Shown one piece after another: positions 12,723 through 28,273 of a DNA stretch of 64,000 bases (the first letter of the stretch is position 1; each line of letters begins with the position of its first letter). This DNA is from Xiphophorus maculatus. Taxonomy: Eukaryota > Chordata > Actinopteri > Cyprinodontiformes > Poeciliidae. The notes below the pieces were generated by a model. That model saw only the letters and a list, made by a program, of their open reading frames with translations. It had not been told where the DNA came from and did no database searches. Both the position numbers and the translations under genes were made by a program. Location: contig NC_036454.1 of NCBI RefSeq assembly GCF_002775205.1, positions 12,544,882 to 12,608,881 of the forward strand. Direction: 5' to 3'.

Positions 12723-15152
12723 CCCACAGACCTGGTGGTGTTGTCATGAATAATTCCCAATCACTTCTCCTGTAGGCTACTTCCTGCTCTTGTTTCTTTT
12801 CTGTGTGGGTATGTTTATGCATGAGATATTCATAATTGAACTCTGAAGTACACAGATATTTTCTGAGTGAACAACTAAAGATAGGGGATGACTCAAACAT
12901 CCGTCTTCAACTTCCACCATTACATAAGCATGAGAGAGGTGGAAAGGTGTTTGGCAACAGACGGGTGAATCAAACACTGGCTGGGGATGAAGGGTGATTC
13001 TCATTCCAGCAGCCTAGCGGCCCGTGGTTGTGATTTTCAGTGCAGGGGATCAGCGAAGAGAAGCAACGTCACACATCCGTTACGCAGGGTTTGTTAATTT
13101 CAAGCTCTCATCACGTTGGTCAGCGGGTTGCTTGTTTCCATGGCCACGGAGAGTGAATGCGAAAAGATGTTCAAGAATGAGTGTAGTGACTTTCCCTGAA
13201 ATGCTGTGATGTAATCAATGACATAGTTTGGCAAAGTCTGTCACTGTGATAGTGTGTCTGTGTCCAGCAGGCTTTTCTTTCCACATTTCTGAGCCACCCG
13301 CCCTGCCCACGTATCTGCTAATCAGTGCGCCTGTTTGTATGAGAAATAATGACCTCCTGTGTGTTTGTGGCACAGGGTCAGCCACATTGCACAGACGTCC
13401 ATTTTTGCAATCTATTATTTACTGCTGCAAAAGAAAGCTAAGCTGAAGGAATAGGGAGCCTTGAACTGCAGTATAAACTACTTCCCTGTAAAAAGGTTTT
13501 CTCATCTATCCATCGCTCTATCATTTCCTGTTGTAATTGCAAGGTAAAGTACCCAGACCAGTGCATGGCTTAAATCACTGAGAGTTTTAAGATTTAATCA
13601 AACAGACTATAAGCTTAGTTCAAGTGAGATTCTGTTGAAAGGTTTGAGTAGTTATTATCTTACCTGTATGATGTACCTTTTCTTACATCTTTATGCAAGC
13701 TTCAACTATACTATTTGGAATAGGTAATAGATAAGCAACACTCCAGCATGAAATTTCTAACCAATTAACAATGTAGCAAACACTATTTAATCATCAGCTA
13801 AACAAAACTACCTCAGGTCTTATAGACATGTTTAAAACTCTGCAGCATAAACGTTGTAGCGCTCAAATGTTATGTATATCGCATATGCAAAATTGATATA
13901 AAATTTCCACAACTACCTATCAAATGTCCAGACAATGACTCAATAATAGCAATACTTAACCTCAAAACCATGCAAAAACTGCACTGATGGAGATATTCTC
14001 ACACAAGGATGTCTAAAACTGAAAACGAAAGTGGCACCTTTTGATTAATTCAGCTAATAATTACACTTATGCCACTTACAGTATGTGCACATATAGTTTG
14101 TTTCAATGATCCTTGAAAGAAAATTAAGACAAAATAAGACAAGACAGTGGGTGTTGCAGCTGAAGCAACATACTCCATCTTAATGCAACTGGAAACTGTG
14201 AGTTGCACACCTTCAATCTTAACACGCACTCAGTTCAAACTATAAATTAATTAAAAAAAAGTGGCTTCAAAGACATGACAAGACGCTATGGTCCACATAG
14301 TCTGCTTCTTTTTCTAGGCTAAATGTTTTAGGTAACATGCATTTTTAAATATGAGGGAAAATTTTCACTAACATGGTTTCTTAAACAGAATATAGTAGTG
14401 GGCATAATCAAAGTGGGCCTCTGCGTCATAGTTTTTAATAAAACCTGTAATAGCTTAACAAACCACATAGTTTAAAAGCATCTCCAGGTTCGGGCTCTTC
14501 ATGGAAATCTACTTTTCTCTCAGCACAAATGGCAAGCAATGCAGAAAACGCATTTTGCAAACATCCCTGTTACTTTTGACAGTGTCTTAATACAAATACA
14601 AATTAGTTGATGCTGGAGGGTAAAGCTAATGTCTCCCAAAAGAACCATTACTTTGTACTTCTACAGTCTTAAAACTCCAGTCTCCAAAATGTTATAGTTA
14701 TTTATGCAAATGCAATTTTATGAAGCCTTAAAACATTATTCAATGAGACTGAAGCTTCTGATTATTTACAAGAGAAATGGAGGTAGGAGGTTGAGTGCAA
14801 CCAGTAAATGTCTTGTTTGAAACGTACTAAAAACAGAATAGAAAAGTAAGACACTAAAAATGAAGTAAAAATGATAACATATGTGAAATGTTAAATTACT
14901 GTATTTTTTTTTTTTTTTTTTTATTGCTTTGCATGTTCTGTTCTCAGTATTTGCTTCACACAGGAAGAATGGCGCGTTGCCTCCTATCTCCATTTTCTGT
15001 GTAAATAATCATTGGCTTCTTGGTAAATTCCCAACTTTTGCAAACATATTCACAGATTATATGTTCATAAAATACCATTTGAATTCAAATCCACTTGGGT
15101 CTGTCTAGGAGTAGCAGTTACCTTAATTCTGATCTTGATTTATGCGAAACAG

Positions 15153-15180
15153 AGATTACTGTACTCTAGTACAGTAATCT
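15153..15180. repeat. Perfect 12-bp inverted repeat, 4-base loop
   Basis: agattactgtac (15153-15164), loop tcta, gtacagtaatct (15169-15180). It lies just past the plk2 3' end. I do not recognise it as part of a repeat family. Confidence 0.85.
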
Positions 15181-15378
15181 ACTGGAGGTGAGATGTTAAC
15201 CACCCACATTATAAGATCCTAACAGAGCTTTACTCTAAAAACTCTTCTATTAAGAGTTCATACCTTGGAAAGTATTCAATAGACCTCAATGCCTTCCAAG
15301 TGTTTTTGTTAATGAAAATTAGTACAGAAAAACTCAAATGAAAAGAACAATCAACTTTTTTTTTAGAAAACACTCTTG

Positions 15379-15400
15379 TTTATTAAATAAATAAATACTG
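15379..15400 (-). terminator. plk2: plk2 polyadenylation signal with overlapping AU-rich element
   Basis: On the minus strand the sequence reads cagtatttatttatttaataaa: three overlapping ATTTA pentamers run directly into AATAAA (signal at 15379-15384). It is the first strong signal after the plk2 stop and gives a 3'UTR of about 770 nt (15360-16146). Overlapping AUUUA pentamers mark unstable mRNAs of immediate-early genes, as expected for PLK2 (SNK). Use of this site is inferred. Confidence 0.75.
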
Positions 15401-16146
15401 CACTTTATCACACAATAAGTTATTTAAGACATTGTTACCTAGGTGATAATGGCTCTTAAATGGTTCTATAAAGTCCTGGTGTAATGTCATTCTACATAAC
15501 CTCTCGCTCAGAGTGCCGAGACCATCTGTCAAATAAAGACAATAAGAAACAAATCACAGTTTTTAGAAGTTAGCGTAATGTTACACCCCTCCCTGCTCAG
15601 ACAAACATGTACTCATTTAAACCCTTCAACATCCACACCAGTCATTTCTTTCCACGGCTGAGATGGCTTGGACACACACTGTACATCATTTACAGTATCT
15701 CACAGTCGAGCTCTGTTAAAGTTCAGAGCTTCGTTTTATGCTTCTGGAATAAAACCAACTGTTCTGTACACACCTAAGCTGGTGCCAGCCCAGCTTTAGT
15801 CTCATTACATGCCCGAAAGCCCAACATGTAGGATTCACATTCGTACCAACATCCACGGTCCTCTCTCTCTTTCCCAACAGTACAAATCAGCCCTTTATTT
15901 CCCGTCAACATTCATTGTGCTACATTTCGTTTTCCCAGGCTCTTTCAGTCTCTCTCTGCATTACACTTTCACCTGCACCAACGCTGAGTCATGACAGTGA
16001 AACGGTGCAGGGATGTTCATATATTTTGCTCAAGCCCAGCCTGAATATCCGCCCGTTCTCTCGCAGGTTTCCTGTTCCTCTGCAGCACTGCAGTAACACA
16101 GTGGGTGGAATTTTCACTATTTCAGTCTAACGCAATTTTTGTGGGT

Positions 16147-20205
<4,059 letters not shown>

Positions 20206-20262
20206 TGGAGGACTGATTCTCTTCCCGCATACAGAATGCATCCCAGAGAGGCGCTCTGTAAG

Positions 20263-20270
20263 CTTTTATA
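20263..20270 (-). promoter_or_regulatory. plk2: plk2 TATA box
   Basis: TATAAAAG on the minus strand, 58 bp before the chosen ATG. Transcription would start near 20240-20235, leaving a leader of about 30-35 nt. A strong TATA box fits a rapidly induced immediate-early gene. Confidence 0.8.
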
Positions 20271-20408
20271 CCCTCTCTCTCTCCCTCCCTCCTTGTGCTC
20301 TCCCAGTCTCCCTCCCCTATCCCCCTCACCTACCAAACTCCTTCTCTCTCTCTCTGTCTCACTCACGCACACACACTATCGGACACACACTCTCTCTCTC
20401 TCCATCTC
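20271..20408 (-). repeat. Polypurine (GA-rich) promoter tract upstream of plk2
   Basis: The plus strand is almost pure CT with CA patches (ctctctctc, ccctccctcc, cacacaca), so the plk2 sense strand is GA-rich. It lies immediately upstream of the TATA box. Such tracts can bind GAGA-type factors or adopt triplex structure; function here is inference. Confidence 0.7.
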
Positions 20409-20416
20409 TAACGTCA
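20409..20416 (-). promoter_or_regulatory. plk2: CRE-like site upstream of plk2
   Basis: TGACGTTA on the minus strand, one base from the palindromic CRE TGACGTCA, about 140 bp upstream of the TATA box. It is a candidate CREB/ATF site consistent with activity-dependent PLK2 induction. One near-match of this length can occur by chance. Confidence 0.4.
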
Positions 20417-20585
20417 TTGTAGGAAACGGGAGCAGGAGGTCTGACTTTTATCGATTCCCTACCAGACAGAGAGACTGCCCGTTGATGGTGACACAGATGT
20501 AAAATACGAATTTAATAAAACCGCGTGTTTTGATTGATTTATTTTAATTGCTACATTATGACCCCAATTGTTTATTAGAAATGGA

Positions 20586-20700
20586 AAAAATGGTAAATGG
20601 CATTTATTTACATTGCGATTTATCAAGTCCAGAGGACCCCAAAGCGCTTCTCACTACGTTCAATCATTCATGCACACATTTACACACTGATCAATGAAAA
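20586..20700 (+). repeat. Interspersed repeat, copy B
   Basis: The same family as 6521-6640: aatggtaaatggcatttattt then tcaagtccagaggaccccaaagcgcttctcactacgttcaatcattcatgcacaca. It lies about 200 bp upstream of the plk2 promoter region. Class uncertain. Confidence 0.7.
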
Positions 20701-20949
20701 AATGTTTGAAAAAAAGATTTGATCACGGAGACAGTAAAGTAAAATGTTATGATCATTATGGCAAAATAAAAAGGACATCTAATCCGTGGGTCTAATCCAA
20801 AAAGTCTGCATGGCACACAAAACCAAACCAATCTGCATTCCGTACAGCCTGGTGTTAGGCTGTGGAGAACCAAGGCCAGTTTAGAGCTATAGCGCCCTCA
20901 GGTGGATAATTTTGAGTCAGGTCGGAAAAATGTGTCAGCATAATACACA

Positions 20950-21840
20950 TACAGTATCAGATGTATGACCACAGACAGGTGAAGTACATGGCTCTCACTG
21001 TCCGGGTGGGATATATTAAGTAGCTAGAGAACCTGTTGTCTTCAAAATGAATGTGTTAGAAGCAGGAAAAATGCCCAAGAGAAAGAGTTTGAGCATATTT
21101 CACATGTACATATCCAAAACTGCAGAGCTGAAGAGGTGCTTACAGTGGTCTTCATCTATCAAAAGTGGTCTAAGGAAGAAACAATCTTGATCCATCAGAC
21201 AATCAGACAACTGCTGCAGAGACTGATTCTGACAGAAAGGTGCCAGGATATAGTAATGTAGTTTGTTGCATGGACAGAGCAGTCAGGGTGCCTAAGCTAA
21301 CCCATGCTCACTGTCAAAGACATCAATAGTGTGAGCATCAGAACTGGACTATGGAGCAATAGAACATTGCTCCACACAACAACCATTAATTGGTTGTTGT
21401 GTTTGTCACAAACACATGGCACCTAGATACAGTCTGGGAAAAAGATAAGCCACAGGCGTTTTGATTTGGGTAATGATCAGCTGGGATACCCAATATCCTA
21501 CTATCCACATAGATGATAGTTTGACAGGTACCAACTTCCTTGTAGCCCAATGGCAGACCATAAACCATTTCAATGAAACAATACTTCTTGATGGATGAAG
21601 CCTCTTCCAGTAGATAAAATGGTTCAGGAAAAGTTTGGGGAACACAATAACATGGTTAAGATGTTGACTTGGCCTCACAATTCTCCCAAGATCTTGGTCA
21701 AGAATCTGTGGGATGCGCTTGGCAAACAAGTGAGAATCATGGAGGCCTTACCTTGAAAGATCTGCTGCTAATATGTTAGCACAGCTTCAAGGGAGTGGAC
21801 TCCATGATTTGACTCTAACAGACCCCGCTTCCACAGTTAA
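20950..21840 (+). mobile_element. Degenerate Tc1-like transposon with transposase pseudogene
   Basis: A near full-length but heavily mutated copy, read on the plus strand. Recognisable landmarks in order: tatgaccacagacaggtgaag, gggtgggatatatta, gtgttagaagcaggaaaaatg (transposase start region), tatcaaaagtggtctaagga, gtgagcatcagaactggact, gatgttgacttggcctcacaa and atctgtgggatgcgcttggcaaacaagt (the LWD region near the third catalytic residue). Many stops and frameshifts are present and the central section is deleted, so no functional transposase remains. It lies between plk2 and the FAM173-like gene. Confidence 0.85.
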
Positions 21841-21975
21841 CACAATTTACAGAAAAATGTCCAACTTCTTGAAATTCACTTTCTTGACATTTAGTGATAA
21901 AAGGCAAATACAAATGTCTTCTGATAGCCTTAGAGGTAGAACAAAGTCAAGCCATATTGACGTTTAAGAACTTGT

Positions 21976-21981
21976 TTTATT
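21976..21981 (-). terminator. Candidate polyadenylation signal of the FAM173-like gene
   Basis: AATAAA on the minus strand, 270 bp after the stop codon at 22251. It is the first good hexamer found downstream. The 3'UTR would reach about 21955 and stop just short of the Tc1 relic. Confidence 0.45.
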
Positions 21982-22250
21982 AATATTTAGACAGTGTGCT
22001 GCATAGATAATCAGTGTTGCCTGAAAATGTATAATTTTCAATTAGGTTTTAAGTGTTCTCCAATGTAAAAAAAGATCTTTCCAGATTTTCGCAAATCATC
22101 AACAGAGTAAAATAGGTTCAATGTTTTATGAAATACTGAACAACAAATAAATCATAATATTCAGCATTCTTCATACAGTTAGAGCACTAAATCAAGGATG
22201 ATTATCAGAATCAACAATGATTTAGTGCAGTATCTGCCACAGCATCCGAC

Positions 22251-25111
22251 TCATTTCATTGATGGCTTTGGTGGATTTCTCAAGTGTGAGCGCACAGAGC
22301 TGATCTCATAAGCAAACGTCTGGTCAAGTCCAGAGCCGACAGCTGATTTTTGGGGCCAGTTAGGGAAAGGAAAACGGCAAGAAATGACCAGCGCATCTTG
22401 AGGAAGCTCCTTCAGCAGCTTCTCTCCCAGCACCTCCATCTGTTAACAGTCATAGGAATACAATAACAATATAATAATATGGTAGCAAAAATGAAGTAAA
22501 GAGAAGATTTTCAATAGAGAAATGGCTTACCACTCCTGGAGCAAGGAAAGCGGTCACATTGTTGTACGAAGACAAATCAGTCTAAGACAAAAGATTAAGA
22601 CACTTAGGACTTTGATCACATATTGTGACTTTCTGGATTCTTTTTTCATATTTAGGAATATTGCAACCACAAAGTTTAATAGATTTTATTTGAATTTTAG
22701 TGACACACCAAATCAAGGTTGGGCATAATTTTAAAATAAAAGGGAAATGCTACATGGTGCACATGAGTCAAACTACCTACAATAGTGTTCTCCAATGACC
22801 CGAGACCTGTCCACACAAACTCCATGCTGTGATTACAGCCAAAATCACAATTTATTTTTACAAAAGCTGGTGAATATGTTTTCATAGACCCTGTATCAGC
22901 TGTCATGTCCCTGACAGCGTAATGCTGCCACCACCATCTTTCACAGTGTGGGCCAACATGTTCAGGGTGATGTGCAGTGATAGTTTTCCTCTACTAAGTT
23001 TATTGCAAGTAAAACAAAATTATAGTTTGGTCTTATTTGACCAAAACACTTCCTTTCACATGTTTGTTGGGACTTCTCCAAAACATGTGGACAAACTTTA
23101 AATATGACTTCTTGCTGCTGGGCATCAAGAATGAGTTTTTTTTCAGTAATCGTTCATAGAAGCTAGATTAATTTAGGGCCTAACAGTTGTCCTGACAACA
23201 GATACATTGTAGCTGTGAATCTCTGCAGCTCTTCCAGAGTTACAGACTTGGCCTCTTGACCGTTTCTCAGGTATTGTGATGGCTACTTTTGAAAGGCACA
23301 AGAAGACTGTTTTTGTCCAAGCCTTACCTTCCAGAAGTCCTTCTTAACAAAGGTTACTTGGCTGGAGGGGATTCTTCTCCAATAGGCTTTGCTCCTTGCA
23401 TAAGCCACTAGAATTGAGTTGATCTCAAACCCTGTGCACTGAAAACCAGCAGAAGAGGCTGCAAATACCTGGAAAAAGCACAGCATCGTGTAAAAGTCAA
23501 CCACAGCAAACAAGGCAACAAGAAAAGTGCCTATTCTGTTGCCATTGCACATTTTGATAAACTTGTTTCAGAGAGCCTCTCTTCACTTACCAATCTTCCA
23601 TCTCCAGCTCCAAGATCTGCCAAGCGACCTCTTCTCCCTTGGAGCAGCTTCATAACATTCTGTGCTTGGTCTTTACTGGAGGGCAAATATGGAACCTGAG
23701 CCATAGTGGACACAGCGTGTGGTGAGTCAACATTGCCTGCCTGAGCTGTAATTACTGTAAATGCTACTTTGCTTTTCCAGTGGTGAGAACAAGTAAGAAC
23801 ATAAGATTCTTTTGTCACATTATGGTAAATAAACTCTACAGAGCTTAAGTGTTGCAGTGTGGCTGTTTAAATCTTCCCAGTGTGAAATACAAATTTCTTT
23901 TGTATTTTCTTTTTTTTTGTTAACTTACTGAAAATGCTTCATATTAAATATATTTCTGCTTTCAGTAAGCTCTCTCTGTGTTGTTAACAATCTTGACTGA
24001 CTTTCGTCTGTCTATGAAATAACAGCAAATCTTCAGATGAATTCTCTTTAGTTTTTACCTAGTAAACTCAGTTTAATCTGTCACTGGGAAAATCCTCTTC
24101 TCTTTTTGTTTGTCTTGATTTTTTTAATACACCGTCTTACTCTATATTTTCAAAAGAGGAGTTGCATCGGTTCATAGTGGTAGAGCAAGTGGTCACAGAC
24201 CCATCATTCCCCGGGTAGAATCTTGAAAAGCATGAGTGAACTTATGCAATTACAAAGATTTGTTAAAGAACGGGCGCTCAGTGAATTCCTCACTACTAAA
24301 TGTACTAAATATTATGGTAATATAACAAAGTCGAAGTGATTGAAAACCTCAGTGTAGTAAGAAGTAAGAAGGTCACTTAAAATCACAAAGCTCATCATCA
24401 TGAGTGTCTGACCTCAGATTTCTAAACCATGTGAAAAGGCTTCCTAGAAGAACTGAAGCTGCAAAAGGGTGAGTCAAAATCACATTAAAGCCTATGGACT
24501 GAGAATATGATGTCCATCAAGGTCATCTATGTGTAAAGGCAGACGAGCAAATTCTTTAGGCAGGATAGCTGGTAATGTAAAAATCAAGTGAGCGCTGCAT
24601 AAGTATAAAATTTAAAAATAACAACAAGTTTTAACATTTAGCTTTGAAAATAGAAGCCATAAATGAATTACAGATAAACTTTTTTTGGTTGGTGGTGCAA
24701 TTACCAATAACAAAATTAATAATTACAGTTACAGACTTACCAGTTTTTTTCTTTTCCCACAATTGATGCTGGCATGGAGCACTATGCTCCAAAATAAGCA
24801 AATTATTGTTAATCAACAAGTCAAAGTGTGTGTCTGTTAAATTTTTTTATTATTATTGTTTCAAGCATGCAATATTTAATAGATTTAAGGGGAAAAAGCA
24901 CGCAAGGCAAAAGAAAAAAAATAAAAGAAGCAATATTTTGTACCTTAAGATGCCATGGGATTTTGCGGAAGCCAGGCATGGTGAAAACACTCCATAATCC
25001 ATAAAGACCTGTGAGGACAGCGCCTGTGCAGGTCGTCACAGTGGGATGGGGTCTGCTGGTGGGAAAGACCCCACAGTAGTCCTGAATGAGCAGCTCGATT
25101 GAGTCCTCCAT
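22251..25111 (-). CDS. FAM173-family protein-lysine N-methyltransferase (ANTKMT/ATPSCKMT-like), complete, 217 aa
   Basis: Seven-beta-strand methyltransferase. Known family members methylate a lysine of mitochondrial ADP/ATP carriers (ANTKMT, FAM173A) or of ATP synthase subunit c (ATPSCKMT, FAM173B). Coding exons: 25111-24944, 23695-23591, 23468-23328, 22581-22531, 22439-22251; all introns are GT-AG in phase 0. The exon holding the start begins at an acceptor (25131), so a non-coding first exon lies upstream, probably before 26500. The N-terminus has one hydrophobic segment (about residues 27-45) ending TMPGFRKIPWHLK, the membrane anchor typical of the family. VPYLPSS follows, then SAM-binding motif I ADLGAGDGRL (about 82-91) and acidic motif FEIN. 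Later come FLAPGV and CRFPFPNW. PGFRKIP and FLAP look more like ANTKMT, CRFPFP more like ATPSCKMT, so I leave the symbol open. The reading frame is intact. Confidence 0.88.
22880..23280 (-). mobile_element. Tc1-like transposon fragment in an intron of the FAM173-like gene
   Basis: Plus-strand text such as taatgctgccaccaccatctttcacagtgtgggcc, gttcagggtgatgtgcagtg, ttcctttcacatgtttgttgg and ctctgcagctcttccagagttac corresponds to the antisense of a fish Tc1-like transposase (the GGGSI region and the helix-turn-helix region). It is highly degraded with no open frame. Confidence 0.75.
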
Positions 25112-26094
25112 TGCAAAAACAGTGTGAACGCCTGTACAGAAAATAATCAAAAATGTCTTCTATATTTAAACACTTATTACAACAGTAGAGTTTCATAAGA
25201 ATAACAGCAGCCAAAAAGGCTTCGACTTCTTTGTTTTGATTAAATTAGCAAAATAAATAATATTTTCAAAGATGATGGTCATCTGCACTTTCTTTTTTTC
25301 GATTCAGGGACTTTAAAACAAAAAGTAACAAAGGATTTTCAGCAACTTAATACAATCTTAGAGCTTATTGATGTGATTGGCAAATGTTTTGGTTAAACAG
25401 AAGTAGGAAGATGAAATTAAAAACATAACATCACCACTCATACATAGCAGCAAGTGCTTTCGACAGAGTTCACAATATGGTAAATATATTTTCTTAATAT
25501 TTAAACTTGTCCAAACTCATCCAAATTATATATATATATGATTAAATCATACATTTATTTCTATTTTTAAGTTGAAAAATGTGTGGCCAGGCTTTTAAAA
25601 ACATAAACCTACTAGGACAGTGTAAGCCTGTCTTACTGGCTCTGGAAATGAAGCCATTGAATTTCAAAGAAAATTTGAGATTTCAAAATAACTGGGATAA
25701 CATTGAATAAAAGGTGTTATTATGTTTGGGGGTTTTTTTCCCCAGAGTGACGTAACAGACTTATTTCTTTTAAGGACAAAAAGCTGGAACAAACATCCGG
25801 GGTAGAATGAGTGGAAAAAGGGAAAAGTGTTATCTCAAATTGGCTGCAATTGAGGGTTGACCCAGATAATATTGAACATTTCTGAAGAGAGGAAATTTCA
25901 TTGAAAAGATTACCGAACTCCTGTAGGCCCAAAAGAGTTTTGTCAATAGAAGGGAAGTGCTGAATAACATACAAAGAAGGCTCTCAACAGTAGATGATAG
26001 GCAGATGCTGCCATTGTTGCATAAGGTTCTGCAAGCATTAGAGAAAAGCAACAATAAGATGAACGCAACGTTGATGCTGTCAAATAATGTGAAT

Positions 26095-26235
26095 GCTTTA
26101 TTGCTTTATTTTTTATAATATTGTCCTGCTTTAAACATTTTCCACAACAATGTCCCCTGGTGCCTTCTTGACACTTTCAGTTCTGTAATGTTCTCTAACA
26201 AACCTTTGTATTTACGCTGTGGATAAATTACACAT
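26095..26235 (-). mobile_element. Tc1-like transposon fragment
   Basis: ctgctttaaacattttccacaacaatg and tctctaacaaacctttgtattta match the antisense 5' part of the same fish Tc1-like family seen at 22880-23280. It is about 140 bp with no coding potential. Confidence 0.6.
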
Positions 26236-26678
26236 CCCGGAACTGTATTCACTGTTTATTTTTGTTTCATTGGCGTGTCCACAGAAAACAACGGACAGGG
26301 CAGTTTATGGAGCTACAGCGACCTTTGGTTCCCCTAGAAACCTTCTAGAAAAGTTTGGCTTAAAAATAATATAAAATATCGACTTTTATGCTCGCATATA
26401 TGTTACCTCTTAGCGAAATATAGAGCAACATGGTCGGATTTTCGCAGAAGTAGCTTGTAAACAAAGTGAAACGTTTAGGATCAGGACTCGCTAGAGGTAG
26501 CCGATCGATGCGGAATAAGCTGAAGAAGTTCTACATGCAATAGCAGTGCAGAATGCACACAGAAGCACTCTTCTAAGTAAGGGGATTTTTGTAAAACACA
26601 GCATAAAGTGCATGAAATTGTGAACACATGTCTGAGCTGCCTACCTGCCCCGCCCCTCTTTCCGCTGCTTCACAGTCG

Positions 26679-26883
26679 CAGGGGTGCCCAAAGTCGGTGC
26701 TCGACAGCCGGCATCCTGCATGCTTTAGTTCTCTCCCTGGTGGCAGTAACAACCTTTTCGCCATGTCAGTATACTTCTTAGTGCCTTCTAACGAGTCATC
26801 ATTGGATCCAGGTGCGTTAAACCAGGGAGAAAATTAAAAGAAGCAGGATGTTGGCCCTCGAGGACCGACTTTGGGCACCCCTG
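26679..26883. mobile_element. Older hAT-type MITE related to the one at 9993
   Basis: A 205-bp element with caggggtgcccaaagtcggt at the left end. The right end is nearly complementary (accgactttgggcacccctg), but the inner inverted repeats have diverged (ctcgacagccggc versus ctcgagggccaac). No 8-bp target duplication can be recognised, so it is older than the copy at 9993-10216. Confidence 0.85.
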
Positions 26884-27868
26884 GTCTACAGCCTGCTGCA
26901 CACGGGTCGTCCAAAGGCCAGTCAGTCACAATAATCCCGCCCTGTGACAACTAACAGGTCCTATCAGTTGTTTGCCAAGTAACGGATACTCTCTGTCTGG
27001 CAAGATGAAGTGTATATTTAATCTCCAGTCTGCAGTTACGTAATATCTGATGTACTGTGATTCTTAAGGTCATTAAAGTCCACGTAGTGTCAGGTCTGTG
27101 CATTAATGCACAGATGTTTAATATGTCATCTCCCCATATTAAACAGCATTTAATATGTCGTTATTAAATCACAGCATTGGTTTTATATTCAATTTTCTAA
27201 TCTGCATACAAAATCCTAAAGTCTAATTTTAATTGCAAAACATGGACATTTATTTATCTAGGAAGCTCTTCCTCCTGCCGCCATTGTAAAGCCCATAATA
27301 TTAATATTCATCAGCACTCAGGTCGCTCTATTTTCTCTGTTTCTCTGAAGCGGCGCTGCCTGATTCAGGGGCGTGGGCACGTCAGCAAAACAGGGTGAGT
27401 GACGCAAAGAGCGAGAGCCTATTATATTTTGCTTCCTGAAAGAAAAGGGGTTGAAAAAAAATCCTGGCCAGGTTGGAGTTGATGTTCACTGGGGAAAAAA
27501 ATAAAAGACATACAGGTGGAATATTAGGCTACTGAGGATCAAATGGACTTGTATGGGAAGGTAAGGTTGCTAAATTCAGGTAACTAGAAACTAAGAATGG
27601 GGAAAACTATTAGACAGGGCTTGTTTTTTTGTTTGTTTTTTTTACAATGAGAGGGCGTGTCTCAGATAAACTGAAGCAGCGTCTCATCCAGCTGTTCACA
27701 GCTTGGAGACGCTCCACGCTGGAGCTGCTGCCTCCATGCGCTTTCCAAACTGTGTAAAAAAAAACAAAAAAAAAAAACAACAAAAAAAAAACTACAAGAC
27801 CCGTGTTCTTTGTTCCCGTGACGTAGCTGATACACATGACACGCGCTTCCTTTCGCTCAGCCTAGCCA

Positions 27869-27930
27869 GCAGCATCATCATCACCACCACCACCATCACC
27901 ATCATCATCATCATCAGCAGCAGCAGCAGC
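27869..27930. repeat. CAT/CAC/CAG trinucleotide repeat
   Basis: agcatcatcatcaccaccaccacc... passes into cagcagcagcagcagc. It lies in the candidate rab3c promoter or 5' exon region. A trinucleotide repeat in a possible leader could be polymorphic. Confidence 0.9.
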
Positions 27931-28239
27931 CTCCAGATCGGAAGCGGAGGGGACAGCTCCCAGGTGCTGAAACTGGTTCGGAGACAGAGAGAGAGGGGGA
28001 GAAAAATACCATAAAATCAGCGTCTGCGGTATAGATTCAGAGAAATAAACCTCTATCCTGCTTATCAGGGGCAAATACAGGTCGAAACGAGGCCTTCGAA
28101 ACAGGTTTGTCCACACAATGTCCTTTTAGTTTCACATATGTGGAAGAATTTTGTGAAACGATAGAATGACATCCTCCTGCTCAGAACAGCCAGTCTATGT
28201 AGTTATCTGGCATGCGGCTTCTTTGCTTAGCAGCGCTTG

Positions 28240-28272
<33 letters not shown>

Positions 28273-28273
28273 T
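28240..28273. repeat. (ATT)n microsatellite
   Basis: About eleven ATT units in the intergenic region upstream of rab3c. Confidence 0.92.

Larger units (their letters stand above)
12121..15378. other. Gene-free intergenic DNA downstream of plk2
   Basis: No conserved exon was recognised. The stretch holds a poly-T tract near 14907-14922 and a perfect hairpin at 15153-15180, about 200 bp beyond the plk2 polyadenylation signal. Confidence 0.55.

Noticed and set aside
27703-28014. 103-aa open frame in the rab3c upstream region
   Set aside because: Low-complexity Lys and Ile runs from poly-A and trinucleotide repeats; no conserved sequence.
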